The notes under the pieces are model-generated. The model worked only from the letters and a program-made list of their open reading frames with translations, had not been told where the DNA came from and made no database searches. This document shows positions 9,098-20,205 of a stretch of 64,000 nucleotides of DNA, piece by piece. Location: contig NC_031498.1 of NCBI RefSeq assembly GCF_000237925.1, positions 21,058,422 through 21,122,421 of the forward strand, given 5' to 3'. The DNA is from Schistosoma mansoni. Lineage: Eukaryota; Platyhelminthes; Trematoda; Strigeidida; Schistosomatidae. Position numbers and translations under genes: made by a program. Position 1 is the first letter of the stretch. Each line of letters opens with the position of its first letter.

Positions 9098-11397
9098 ATG
9101 GACGTCAGTAACGTGCAAATTACAGGCTCTGTTGTTCCTCACGTAGTCACAGAAACGGAAAATGCATTTCTGAATACATTGTATCTGGTAGCGTTTCCAT
9201 CACTGGAAGCGTTAAGGAGCGCCATTAGAACTTATGAAATAGCAACGTACTGCCATTATGAGGTGAGAGATTCTCATTTCCATGGAGATCGGAAGCCGTA
9301 TATTAAATTTGTATGTTGGAGAAAGAGCTATAAAACACCTAGCGGTTCTTCGCAGCGGATTAGACGAAGGAGGTAATTTGATTAGTGTTATTATATTGTT
9401 CATTGAGGACTTCAATGGACACATAATGTCCGGCCTTCATCTTTTGTAAGTTTCTTGAAGGTTATTGGACTGTTGTTCGTGGGAATGTGTATCACAATCA
9501 CGAGTGCAATTCCCTGAGGTACGACTGTAACACATGGATGCGCCGATTAACGGCGGCGGAATTGGAAACAGTGAAGCCACTGCTGATATTTGGAACATCA
9601 GCATTCAATGTTATACACTACGCGTACCAATCATATGGGAAACGTCTTACAGCTCAAGATGTTTTCAATATGCGTTACAAAGTGTTCTCACAGGCCAACC
9701 TTCCTGGTAAGCAATGTGCATATTTATACTATTCACTGTAGGTGATTACGGTAAATTGAAAAATCACATTACGTCACTTGGTGGCCGTTGTGATTATCAA
9801 TTGGATGCAGATCATAGTCTGTTGTACTTCTTTTTCGCTACAGCAGACCAGATCAATCTGTGTAACAGGTTTTTAGATGTTGTTGGATTTGATGGGACAT
9901 ACAAAACCAATAATGAAAACATGTTTCTTTATCACGTGGTGGTTCTGGACATGAATTTCATGGCAATACCTGTTTGTATTACATTTATAAGTCGCGAAAC
10001 ATCGACTTTGCTGTCCAGTTTCCTCTCGTTCTTCCGCCAAATGAGTAACAATAGAGAGGTTATCGGTATTGTTACCGATGATTCACCTGCTATAGCTGCT
10101 GCCATAACGCAGGTGTATCCCAATTCACACCACCTTTTGTGCCGCGTGCACCTGCTTCGAAATGTCATCAAGAGGGTAAGCTTTCTTTTCTTTAGAATTA
10201 ACCCATTCATCGTATTCGTAGAGGCTACGATCTGATCTTCTTCAAATGTTCTACCGTCTTATGCTAACAAGAAATGTGGAAAGGTAAATCAAAATATGCT
10301 TTACAATGGTTTGTAGCTTCCGAAGGTATCTGTCATTTATCGAAGCAGCAGATGGAAATTTCTACCAATATTTGAGAGATCAGTTATTGTCCAAAAAGCA
10401 CAAGTGGTCGAACGCTTTTAGACCAGCTGCAATGCTTCTAGATCAAAGCAATACAAATTTCGTTGAGACGACCCATCGAATTTTAAAGTTGCATAAGCTG
10501 AACAGAAAAACACCCGTGTTCAGATCGATATTTAGTGTTCTGCTTCGCACTGGATATTGGATAGAAGCTAGAGTTCAAAAGTACTCCACTGAATGCCGTA
10601 GCAGAGCTGTGCTGGGTCGCGAGCCACAACTACGTCGTCTTCAAGAAACATTTACACCTGCTGCATGTCAACTGCTGAAGCGGCACTTGCGTGTTCCTGT
10701 TACTGACTACGTATTGTCGGGGGAGTTTTTCACGGCCGTTGATACTACAGGAACTTACACAGTCTCCAAAAATCCTATTAGTTGTTCCTGTTTCTTTTAT
10801 GTAGGACACAGAGTCGTATGTCGTCACATCTTGGCATATTGTTCGCACGATAATGTCGAAGTTCACAGAGAAAGCATTTGTGACAGATGGCTGCATTCCA
10901 ACAGCTACGTAACCACAGTAACAATTGGCAATGAGTTACCGGTACAAGTCGGGCAGACAAACGTCCAAACATCGATTCACTACTTGTGTCGGCGTATGTC
11001 TGCTGAACAGCATACCGCTCTACTTAACTATGCTCATCAGTTGCTTAACGATGGAATACCTACTACCATCACAATGCCCGTCGTCCGAAATACCACAGGC
11101 ACCAACCGTCAACAGAACGTAGATTTGGATGCTACCTTAAATGATGACGAGATGGAAGTAATATCTATGAACTCAGAAGAGTTTACGGACCGAGACAATG
11201 AAGAAGACGAACGTGCGCACAATGGCCGACTGTGTGATATTTGCCATCTATGTCAGCCGCCCAGTGAAATAGCTGATGGAAGTGCTTGGATTTTTTGTCC
11301 ATGCAACGCTATGTTTCATTCGTTCTGTGCATACGACCCAACAGAAGTATCACGTGGGTTCAACTGTCCCATGTGCGGCGCTGTCACGGACTCATAG
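9098..11397 (+). CDS. MULE transposase, five exons, one in-frame stop
   Basis: Predicted exons: 9098-9372, 9408-9706, 9742-10175, 10222-10283 and 10317-11397. Introns are 35, 35, 46 and 33 nt, all GT..AG and phase-compatible, as is usual for small schistosome introns. Joined length is 2151 nt (716 residues). An N-terminal zinc-binding part has 'CPAF..WTVV..HNHEC'. The DDE transposase core follows: D in 'FDGTYKTN', D in 'VTDDSPA', 'CRVHLLRN', and E in '[11 protein letters not shown]'. Next is a SWIM zinc finger, CSC..CRH ('[20 protein letters not shown]'), an acidic linker, and a C-terminal RING/PHD-like cysteine cluster (CDIC..CPC..H..C..CPMC). A single TAA at 9424-9426 lies in exon 2, directly before the conserved CPA. 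Otherwise the frame is clean, so the copy is young but probably inactive, unless splicing or a sequencing error explains the stop. Confidence 0.85.
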
Positions 11398-12875
11398 TGG
11401 AGTCATCGATCAGGACCTAAGGAGCTGTGTAGAGACCGAGGAAAGGCCCTTTTCAGGGCCACCCACAATTTGATTTAAATTTTGTTTGAATTTCTTGTTT
11501 CCATTTTAAGGAGGAGTCATGAAACGGTTGATATTAGAATCACGGCTCGTATTATCCCCTACCACCCTTTTTTCGAAAATGAAGGATGTGAAAAAAATTT
11601 AGCAATTGGTGATTGGTGAATTTGTTTTTGAAAGTGTGTGCTCAAGTGAAAATGAACAAACATTTTGTCACCTGTAATAATTTTTTAATTGGCTGTAAAT
11701 GGTGCAGTTTTGCAATTTGATTCGTTCAAATCGAACTAGAATAAAGTGCTTTTATTGGATGTAAGAATTGACATTTTTACATCGGATTATTATTTACAAT
11801 AATGAACTATTTTCGCATTGTTCCATCTGAGTTTTGAAAAAAATTTTAACTTCGAAAAAAACAAAAACAAATCCTTTTCATAACCCTGCTATGCTGCTGT
11901 CAGTGAATGTGTATCGATATAATTTCTTTTTATGAAGTAGAAATGCAACTAAAGTTATCAGTTATCGTCGTGACAAGAGTAGTAATAATAATCTGTGGAT
12001 CATTGAAAGTTAATTTTTGAAAAAACTGACAGTTGTTATTAATAGTTGATAATGGTGATTATTGAATTTCAAAGGTAGTCTCACAATGTTTAATACATAA
12101 TTAATAAACACATTTTGATTTAGGTATTCCCATAAGTTAATTCAACACATAGTTCGCTCATTTTATAAACATTATATTCGTGTAAATATATGAATAAATT
12201 ATGATGAAGAGAAAGTGAATGGGGCATGCAGACAGTCACGCTAACCGTAAAAGATGGGTAAATGAAACAACTTATACGCAATCTGAAGATAGTAATAATG
12301 TTTGTGAAAGAAGCAAATAATCTTTATAATTCAGTTATTTTGCAAACCGTTATTCTTAATACCAAAAGTTGATCAGTTTAGCTTTGAAAAGGGTGTCGTA
12401 AATGAGCGCAAGATTATTATCAAGGTGTTTTCGTAAATCCATTCAAAGCATAAAATATTTTGACCTGTACATTCTTTGTAGTTGATCACTTATTAACGAT
12501 CACCGAAAATACATGTTAGTGTACTCAGTCATGCAATACGGTAATTGTGTTTGTGAGGTGGGCATAACAGTTTTTGGCACGTAATGTTACCAGCCAATGT
12601 TTTTTAAGTGCACAGCCTTTCAAATTAATGATCTGAATTTTTTATTTTCATTTGTAAATGACATTGTAAACGTTATTTAATTAGAATGACTGGAATTATA
12701 TTTCCAATTCAACAGTTCCCTTTGTTAAACATACTAGACGAACAATGAAAAACTGTATATACATTTTCCATCACAAGGGAAAATAATTACTCTCATACTG
12801 TCAAACACTAAATCGCTGAATGTTGAAAAAATAACCTTTTTTGACAAGCATATTTAATATAGGTTGAATTAAGGA
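11398..12875 (+). other. MULE 3' non-coding region
   Basis: No coding potential. It is defined by close similarity, in reverse orientation, to 32390-33605. The GC-rich inverted words 'gaaaggccctttt' and 'cagggccacccac' just after the stop could form a small hairpin. Confidence 0.65.
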
Positions 12876-13026
12876 ATAACATTAGGATCACTTCAATTTT
12901 TTTTTAATAATTTTTTTTTGTCCCCCTTAATCAAAAAATTTTCATCCCATTTTCCAATTTTTTTCAATCCCTTTCGTCCAATGAAATTCCTAGTTGTAAA
13001 TGCGTTATAATTGGTTATGTAATTCT
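12876..13026 (+). repeat. Second copy of the MULE 5' flank, cut by the gap
   Basis: 12950-13026 ('ttttccaatttttttcaatc..ggttatgtaattct') repeats 8967-9044 in the same orientation with only a few differences. So the start of another MULE copy, or an assembly duplication, runs into the gap. Confidence 0.7.
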
Positions 13027-13226
13027 NNNNNNNNNNNNNNNNNNNNNNNNNNNNNNNNNNNNNNNNNNNNNNNNNNNNNNNNNNNNNNNNNNNNNNNNNN
13101 NNNNNNNNNNNNNNNNNNNNNNNNNNNNNNNNNNNNNNNNNNNNNNNNNNNNNNNNNNNNNNNNNNNNNNNNNNNNNNNNNNNNNNNNNNNNNNNNNNNN
13201 NNNNNNNNNNNNNNNNNNNNNNNNNN
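13027..13226. other. Assembly gap, 200 N
   Basis: Placeholder gap between a MULE 5' end and the galactosyltransferase exon. Confidence 0.95.
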
Positions 13227-13835
13227 AGTCTGATTCCAGTTCTCCAAAGACAACATTTATGTTATCGAATATTTGTTATTGAACAAAAGGGTACTGGTAT
13301 TTTGAACAAAGCTCGATTGATGAATGTTGGTTTCATTGAAGCACGTAAACGTTTCGATTTCAACTGTGTTATATTTCATGATGCTGACTTAATACCGTTG
13401 GATGACAGAATACCACATGGTTGTGATGAAGAGACGATGGAGAGTGTGGTTCATTTGAGTGTTGGAGTGAGTTCATGGAATTATATTTTACCTTACAAAT
13501 CATTGATTGGTGGTGTTTTGAAAATATCATCTGCACAATTTATACAGGTTAATGGTTATTCCAATAGTTATTGGGGTTGGGGAGGAGAGGACGATGATTT
13601 GGAGAGGCGACTGAAAGCATCAAATATTGTGTATAAACATATTGAAAAGTCAATAGGCAGATATCTGGCTCAACCTCATGATAGGCAGGTTCGAGGGAAC
13701 AGACGTTCAGTACTTGACTTATTAAAAAATGCCGTCAGTCGCATGTTAACTGATGGATTAAATTCTGTAAAATATAAAGTTTCAACCTATTTTGAGAAGC
13801 AACACTACACATATTTTTTGATTTCATTAGAATAA
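13227..13835 (+). CDS. Beta-1,4-galactosyltransferase family (GT7), catalytic C-terminal exon
   Basis: The frame is open from the first base after the gap. It encodes 'VLQRQHLCYRIFVIEQKGTG', then 'NKARLMNVGF', the metal-binding 'FHDADLIPLDDR', 'IGGVLKISSAQF', and the family hallmark 'NGYSNSYWGWGGEDDDLERR'. After 'DGLNSVKYKV' it ends at a natural stop. About 202 residues are visible, the last half to two-thirds of a typical enzyme. The transmembrane anchor and stem are missing (gap or upstream exons). Such enzymes sit in the Golgi and transfer galactose from UDP-Gal to GlcNAc, xylose or related acceptors. Which acceptor cannot be told from this part. No break is seen in the catalytic motifs. 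Confidence 0.92.
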   Translation, partial: SLIPVLQRQHLCYRIFVIEQKGTGILNKARLMNVGFIEARKRFDFNCVIFHDADLIPLDDRIPHGCDEETMESVVHLSVGVSSWNYILPYKSLIGGVLKISSAQFIQVNGYSNSYWGWGGEDDDLERRLKASNIVYKHIEKSIGRYLAQPHDRQVRGNRRSVLDLLKNAVSRMLTDGLNSVKYKVSTYFEKQHYTYFLISLE

Positions 13836-16056
13836 TTCTTTCCAAAGATTCATTTGCCCCCTTTTATTGTATACTCTTGTTCTTTACAATACGAAACAAA
13901 ACTACTTTTATATTGACTGATACCTTTATTTAAGAATAGAAATAATCAAGAAAGCAAACACACTGATGTAGTCTCAACATCAACATTGTTATATGCACAG
14001 TCAAATCTGTATAATATTCACAAATGCACAGGAAATTACATCCATATAAACTGTTCATTGTGGACAATAGTTAAACAAGATACACAGTAGAATAAGTGGG
14101 ATAACATTCAAGACTTTAAAACATATAATTTGTTAAATGGTAGAATGTAATTTAATTCTCGTTCTACATATTTCATTTGTGTAATAAAGAGTTGAATTTT
14201 TATTCAACGATTCATTTTAGTGAAGTATTTTCCCCCACCTATACTCGGCCTTATTTCCTTTATTATTAGTAGTAGTAATAGTAGTGTAGTGAACAAAAAA
14301 ACGAGTGAGGACAATCGATTGTATTTAAACAAACTTACAGAATATCTCAGTGAAGTATGTGAACCATATAGTAAATAGTTAATTTACAAACTATCAATCA
14401 ATTGACTCAGTCTTGACTGTTCCTTCTGTAAATATCAGTTCATCGTCTCCTATTATTATTGTTCATGCATTTTCACACCAATCGCGCTTCGTTCCCGTTC
14501 TTTCCTTATCGATCTTCTACTGAAATACATTCAATGCCCGACCACCGTAATATACTGCTTATGTGGATATAAGTAACCCACACCACGGTATTAACAATAT
14601 CCAAAATCCATTTGTACTCTAAAATCGACTTAACGATTCAGGTATTTATCATATGTGAAAATTATATTTGAAATAATCTCAGCAATTAAAATTTAAATAA
14701 TTCCAACATTTCATCCAGCTAACTTCTTTGGACTTCTTCAGGGTAATAAACAGAATCCACCTTGAAGTACTATTTCTATCATTAGTTACCATTATTTTAA
14801 TTGTTTTCTTATTGTCTTTTTATTAATTACAATGTATCCGTTTAATAAAATATATATCCATGTTTCTTGTGATTGATTACATCGTTATCTCCCTATCACT
14901 TCTTCTGTTCCTAATTAGACCAGACTGGTATAATCACGGGTAGTAATTATAGGGATGAAATACACTCAACGGGCTGCCTTGATTAAATATAACGTAAACG
15001 ATCTCAAATTAGTTTGTATTTCTTATCGAACTAAAAACACTGTAACGCCACCTATTCTTAACAACAGAGTTAAATCAGAAGTCTAAATATGAACATTTAT
15101 GGGATATTTTATTTCGACTGTAATCGATAATCAAATTAAATAGAGACAGAGGCTACCGTTCTGTACACGTAACTGAATCAATTAACTTTATAGTAGTATG
15201 AGAGTATTTTATCAATACCCACATCATTATGTTAGTATTATGGAATGGTAAAAGATAATGTTTGGATCCTTTATTGATGAACAAATCTCATACTTAATTT
15301 CTTTAAATTATCGATCAAATTCACAGCTAAGTAATAAGAATTACAAGTATGTAGAATCTCCTCGACCAATAAATGAGCAAACGAAACATAAAATGCACAA
15401 TCACTAATAAATCAATCACATGTTCAACGGTATTTGTATCGGTAATTTCCAATTTGGGGCATGCGTTAGGGTGAACAACAAAAAAGGCAAGCGTCAAAGT
15501 GGTGATTCTATTATTTAACGTATATGTAAAACTTATCTACCATCCTGTACTTCATTTTTTCGTGATGTGGCTGGATCTCTGCAATATACTATTCGATGTT
15601 CAATTCATTCGGCTTCTGTTTCTTCTTTGGAGCATCAGTAGATCACTATAAATCTGAATGAGTGCCAACAATAATATGGATAAAGCCTATATGACACCGT
15701 TCAACAAGATAACTTATTTTAGGAAGATATTCCACCACGGAACTGAGAGTGTTCCATGGTATAACTTGTAAAATCGGGTCTCTTTAGTCCTTCCATCTTA
15801 TTAGTCTTCTGATTCAGTTATTTTCAAATTAATTGTTTAATTCTTTGATTTCGTCATTATTCTATATATAAGACGGTAACTTTGTTAAACTATGAGATTC
15901 ATTTGTCTGCAGCAGGCACAAAAACTAACGCCACCAAGTGACGGATATGTAAGTCGGAATTCCTACCTGTCATATAACGTTCTTTACGGTTTGCTGATCG
16001 CTGTTTACTCCACTATATACAATAAGCCAGATGAAACCAGCAAACTTTATTGTAAT
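13836..16056. other. Intergenic, no gene seen
   Basis: About 2.2 kb of AT-rich DNA, including the likely 3' UTR of the galactosyltransferase. Near 14700-14755 the minus strand has CTGAAGA..GAAATGTTGG, a decayed hammerhead or PLE-tail-like motif also seen near 4.5 and 63.3 kb. No other structure recognised. Confidence 0.45.
14183..14188 (+). terminator. Candidate polyadenylation signal AATAAA
   Basis: First canonical AATAAA downstream of the galactosyltransferase stop, about 350 bases away, a plausible 3' UTR length. Confidence 0.3.
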
Positions 16057-16105
16057 GCAGTTAGTTCCCTTTATGAATTTAAATCCAGACCAAACAAATA
16101 TTGAT

Positions 16106-16152
16106 GCAGAATAATATGAATTCATTATATTTCGTGGTTTCTCATCAGCTGC
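16106..16152 (-). ncRNA. Hammerhead-like motif in PLE alpha pseudo-LTR
   Basis: Minus strand: GCAG, CTGATGA, an eight-base stem II segment, GAAA, an AT-rich partly palindromic stem III, TT, CTGC. GCAG pairs with CTGC. Stem II is very weak (one G-C pair), so activity is uncertain. PLEs are known to carry hammerhead motifs in their pseudo-LTRs. Confidence 0.5.
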
Positions 16153-16340
16153 TTACAACCAAATATGTATTAGAGTTTTAGCTTATGGGGTAATAAATAG
16201 TGTGGAACAATTGACATAATTGAATGTAAAGGATTGGAATAACAAAAGGTTATCAATAATAACTATGTGTGCAAGGAAAGGTGAGAGGTTATTAGGTATT
16301 AGAATGAAGGAAGCATAAAGGGTGGGTGGTGTAAAAGTTG

Positions 16341-16523
16341 AGTGCAATAGCACGGCATTTACTCGACACCGAGGCACACCATTGACGTTTTCCATGCTTT
16401 CAAAATCATTACCAAACAAAGAAGTACAACTGCTCTCTGATTTGCTGAAGCGATCGTGATAAACTCAAACCGGATCTATGTACTCAAAAACAGACAGTGA
16501 TAAACCTATTACTACCATGGTAA
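16341..16523 (+). pseudogene. PLE alpha GIY-YIG endonuclease, last 60 codons
   Basis: Homologous to the end of the 20.5-25.8 kb PLE protein: 'RHLLDT', 'AFKIITKQRSTTAL', 'LLPW' region. It has small deletions that shift the frame, for example around 'gcgatcgtgataaactcaaa'. It is non-functional alone. Confidence 0.75.
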
Positions 16524-16959
16524 TCCATTTTTTTTGACATTAGTTTTGTTTTAGTTAATATTTAGTTTTTATTATATTCCTCTTCCATTACCCAATTCTT
16601 AAACCACCCTTTCTCTCACACATTTCTGCTCACTTGTCTCTCTTAAATTATATGAATTCTCCAAATTCTATTCAATTATTACGTAACCCACCCTATTTGT
16701 TTTTAATTTCAAGACTCCTTCATTACCTCTAAAATTATCACACATTTGATCTTATGTCTTTGAACTCCACTCAACTATTACAGCACCCACCCTTTATGCT
16801 TCCTTCATTCTAATACCTAATAACCTCTCACCTTTCCTTGCACACATAGTTATTATTGATAACCTTTTGTTATTCCAATCCTTTACATTCAATTATGTCA
16901 ATTGTTCCACACTATTTATTACCCCATAAGCTAAAACTCTAATACATATTTGGTTGTAA

Positions 16960-17006
16960 GCAGCTGATGAGAAACCACGAAATATAATGAATTCATATTA
17001 TTCTGC
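16960..17006 (+). ncRNA. Hammerhead-like motif in PLE alpha pseudo-LTR
   Basis: Same 47-nt motif as 16106-16152, on the plus strand. CTGATGA and CGAAA are intact, and stem I GCAG/CTGC is intact. Confidence 0.5.
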
Positions 17007-17036
17007 ATCAATATTTGTTCTGTCTTTATTTAAACC

Positions 17037-17640
17037 TTTATGGCATTCGCACATACTTGTCAGTGTTTGTAAAACTAAATGTTCCTTCAGTTCGTTACAA
17101 AACCGAATCTATGAATTGGTACTTTCGTCATTCAGCAGAATGTAAACTAGCAGAATAATTATTTTGAACTTCACAGCATGAATTGTTTAGATTTGAGTAG
17201 ATAGAACCGATGAGATCTTAAACGTTTCATCAACTTGCCAAATGAGGAAGATTCCAGATTCTGAGTTGTAGAAAAGAATGAAATTCAATTCTCATCTAAT
17301 CTACTACCATGTTTATATGATTGAGCGATGACAACAATAACGATACTTAGATACCGGATAAAACAACTCTCTTCTCTCTTAACCCCAGTTACTTCAAAAG
17401 ACAAATCTTGTAAATATTTATTAGGAGACATCAAAAAAACGAGTTATTTACACTGAAGTTTTTTCAGTGATATATCAAGTCATGGTTTTTAATTACAAAA
17501 TTTGTCAACAGAATCTTCACTTGAACGAAAGGTCTCAGTGAATTTATAAACACAATCAAAAATGAGATAATACGAAGAAATTCATAACAAATGATTTAAT
17601 ACTGCAGTTACTTAACGAAAACCATCATATTCTAAAATCA
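17037..17640. other. Intergenic, nothing recognised
   Basis: AT-rich; no open frame or repeat identified. Confidence 0.45.
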
Positions 17641-17671
17641 GAAAGGGTTTTGTAGAGATTTCAGTATTTTC

Positions 17672-17815
17672 ATAGTTGAAATGAGTCAATTGACGGGATC
17701 GTGGATGCGCACTGCTGAGGAGTCCCATAGTAGGACGAAACGACCGTCCAGTGCTTCAAGGTTTTCCATGGTGGTCTAGCTTCGATTGACTCATGATTTC
17801 AACTATGAAAATGTT
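17672..17815 (+). mobile_element. SINE B fold-back copy
   Basis: The ends 'atagttgaaatgagtcaatt' and 'gactcatgatttcaactat' are inverted repeats around a hammerhead block. The tRNA-like head is missing, so this is a compact hairpin-forming derivative of SINE B. Confidence 0.7.
17709..17754 (+). ncRNA. Hammerhead ribozyme in SINE B, core intact
   Basis: GCACTG, CTGAGGA, stem II GTCC/GGAC, GAAA, stem III ACG/CGT with two loop bases, GTC, CAGTGC. Stem I is six perfect pairs. Confidence 0.7.
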
Positions 17816-17889
17816 CTAAAATGTTTATTTCAAGACTGGTTTTCTCATAATACTTTATATTTAACGATTTGATATCTCAAACACATTTA

Positions 17890-18097
17890 GCAGGAAATTC
17901 TCTTCTCACAGTCGTGTACATGGTATATTTGATGTAGCCAATAGATTAAAATTAGGTAAGGACGCTTGATGTTCATGTCGCACGAGCGAAACTGTCCACA
18001 TCATCTAAATTGAAGGTGGAAATCACATTGGTATTGCATCTGGTAGAAATGTTGTAGCTGAAAAAATTGGTGTTACTTTTGTTGATCAAGCTGATTG
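17890..18097 (+). pseudogene. Unassigned coding-like stretch with two in-frame stops
   Basis: One frame reads 'SSHSRVHGIFDVANRLKLG', then a stop, about 12 residues, a second stop, then 'IEGGNHIGIASGRNVVAEKI' and 'GVTFVDQAD' before a final stop. The composition is protein-like and better than nearby sequence. A splice acceptor-like 'ttctcacag' (17911) and donor-like 'gtaagg' (17956) could instead make a 44-nt micro-exon. I do not recognise the family. It may be a decayed gene piece or exons of an unseen gene. Confidence 0.3.
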
Positions 18098-18515
18098 ATT
18101 TTTTTTATCATGGTGATTACGATTTCTTTATATGCCTTAGATTTTCCTGGAACAGAATAACACTCCATTATTTTCTTTGCAATAACTTCGTAATTCGGAT
18201 AACAAGACCTACACTTGGTTGTACGGTATTTCATATGCCTCTAAAATTGATTGTCAGGCACTTTCTCCTTTCTGAAGGCATAGCCATTCATCATTAAAAA
18301 TTCAACACCCTTGTTAATGTTCATGTGTTCTCATTCCATTACAATGAAACATAAAAAATATAACTCGGACAAAAGCTCTTCTCTTTGAAACACATTTTGG
18401 ACCCTAATCAAATGATTTGTTTTAAAATGAATAGATAGTGATTGATTTTATATGCAATCATGCCACCACTATTATTAATTAATTATTAGTTAGGCCAGAT
18501 TTTTTTATCACAACT
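18098..18515. other. Intergenic, no gene seen
   Basis: AT-rich. A 76-codon frame starting at 18067 has no recognisable features. Confidence 0.4.
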
Positions 18516-18519
18516 GCAT

Positions 18520-19194
18520 TCACTACTATCGTTACCAGGAAAATTGTTCAACAGAGTGCTGCTGAACTGGATGAAGGATTTAGTAGACGTCCAACTTCAA
18601 GATCAACAGACCGGATTCCGTAAGGATCGGTCGTGCACAGACCGAATCGCAACACTACGGATCATCGTTGAACAATCAGTTGAGTGGAACTCGTCACTAT
18701 ACATCAACTACCTGGATCATGAAAAAGCGTTTGACAGTGTGGATAAGAGGGCTTTATGGAACCTTCTTCAACACGATGGTGTACCTGAGAAGATCGTCAA
18801 TATCATACGGGATTCACACGACGGACTACAGTGCAAAGTGGTTCATCGAGGACAACTGACAGATGCATTCCAAGTAAGGACCGGAGTCAGACAATGATGT
18901 CTACTCCCCCTTTTCTTTTTCTTCTGGTGGTTGACTGGATTATGAAGACCTCCATATCTGAGGAGAAGCATAGGATAAAAACGGACAGGTTGGATGCAAC
19001 TGGACGATTCGGACTTCGAAGATGACCTGGCCTTCCTATCCTATACACAAGAACAAATGCAGACGAAAACAACTGATGTGGCAGTAGCCTCTGCATCAAT
19101 AGGCCTCAACATACACAAATGAAGAAGCAAGATTCTCAAATACAACACAGATAACGCCAACGCAATCACACATGATGGCGAAACTCTGTGTGAA
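18520..19194 (+). pseudogene. RTE-like reverse transcriptase fragment
   Basis: Encodes RT palm motifs: 'QQTGFRKDRSCTDRIATLRI', 'LDHEKAFDSVDKRALWNLLQ' (normally an Asp-containing motif A; here LDHEKAFDSVD), 'GVRQ' followed by a stop at the conserved Gly, then 'PFLFLLVVDWIMKTS'. Beyond 19025 frames are broken, but 'SLCINRPQHTQMKKQDSQIQ'-type residues remain. Both ends are missing. Same family as the 3' fragments at 3.8-5.2 kb. Confidence 0.85.
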
Positions 19195-19199
19195 TTCCT

Positions 19200-19780
19200 T
19201 TTGGAATGAACCACCTTAAACACAAGTCCATTATAAATTCACTCAATTTCACAATGTTTGTTGCTCATACTTTACAAATTAAATAAATGTCAGTCATTGA
19301 GCATATCTATTGTCTCGTATCCACCACCATCATTCATTTCGTAGTTGTGTAATTAATTTTTGAATCTTCATGAATATCCAACCACGTATTTACCAGCAAG
19401 TAGCCCTTTGTATGGTCGGTTTATACTCATTTACTTATACTAATGGATTGTGCACGCAAACATTTATATTACATTATTATTATTTATATACTCATACTTA
19501 TTTTAGTCTACTATAAAGATAATTAAATCTTGAAATACTTTGAGGTTCCATGAATTTGCTGTATAACAGTTTCTATTATAAAGACTTTATAGCTGTTTTT
19601 AAAGTTCAAATGTTATAATATGTTATTTGTATTCATATGTTGATAGAGCAATAACGTAATCGTACGATCCTAACTAATCAAAATATGAAAGAATGATCAC
19701 AACTGCATTACTGATAGAATTAATTCACTACTTTTAACACAAAATACAGGATATTACTAATGTCATATTTTATTAAATAT
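19200..19780. other. Intergenic, nothing recognised
   Basis: AT-rich; no gene, RNA or repeat identified. Confidence 0.45.
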
Positions 19781-19785
19781 TTTTT

Positions 19786-20205
19786 AAGCAAAGATGGATA
19801 TTGGCTAGCAGTGGAATCCAGGATGAGCGTTTCATCCTACTTAGGGCTCATCAGCTGGATGCATCTGCATCTCAGAGTTGATGTTCACTCTGGGACTCGA
19901 ACCCAGTACCTTTTACTTCAAACGCCATCGCGTCATCCACTCGGCCACTGAGTCCTGATAGCTACTTGCTTGTGCAATGGGGTGAAGTTTAAATTCACTT
20001 AGTATTGTTTGTACCAAATAGGACGAAACGCGCGTCAAACTGAATTCCACTGCTAGCCACTATCCATCTTTGCTTACAATGCTTGTGAATTTAGGCTATA
20101 TCGAGGCAATACGCACAGTATGCACATATGCCAATTAGAAACTGATTAGTTGCAGTTCTAAACATCAATGGGAAGATTCAAACAAACAATACTCAGTGAA
20201 TCATT
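19786..20205 (-). mobile_element. SINE A inverted dimer, same junction as 3.1-3.5 kb
   Basis: Minus-strand SINE A with a good tRNA-like head (A box TGGCCGAGTGG, B box GGTTCGAGTCC), joined at about 20010 to a plus-strand partial copy that begins 'accaaataggacgaaac'. The minus hammerhead (about 19828-19870) keeps CTGATGA and GAAA, but stems II and III have mismatches. The plus half has AAA after GTC (20037-20039). Confidence 0.75.

Larger units (their letters stand above)
8967..12875 (+). mobile_element. Mutator-like (MULE) DNA transposon, 5' end in gap
   Basis: Holds the transposase gene 9098-11397 followed by about 1.5 kb of AT-rich non-coding 3' region. The 3' boundary near 12875 is inferred from where similarity to the inverted partial copy at 32390-33605 stops. 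Mutator-like elements (Curupira) have been reported from schistosomes, so this is probably a relative. I cannot see the 5' terminal inverted repeat because of the gap. Confidence 0.75.
16057..17036 (+). mobile_element. PLE type alpha, truncated, with inverted pseudo-LTR
   Basis: The left part (16057-16327) is a minus-strand pseudo-LTR. The right part is a plus-strand element end: endonuclease tail 16341-16523, 3' non-coding region, and pseudo-LTR to about 17036. 16171-16327 is an almost perfect reverse complement of 16790-16935. This repeats in small form the inverted architecture of 20498-25796. Confidence 0.8.

Noticed and set aside
16183-16419. 78-codon minus frame in the PLE alpha inverted repeat
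   Set aside because: Non-coding pseudo-LTR sequence; no similarity to the PLE protein in that frame.
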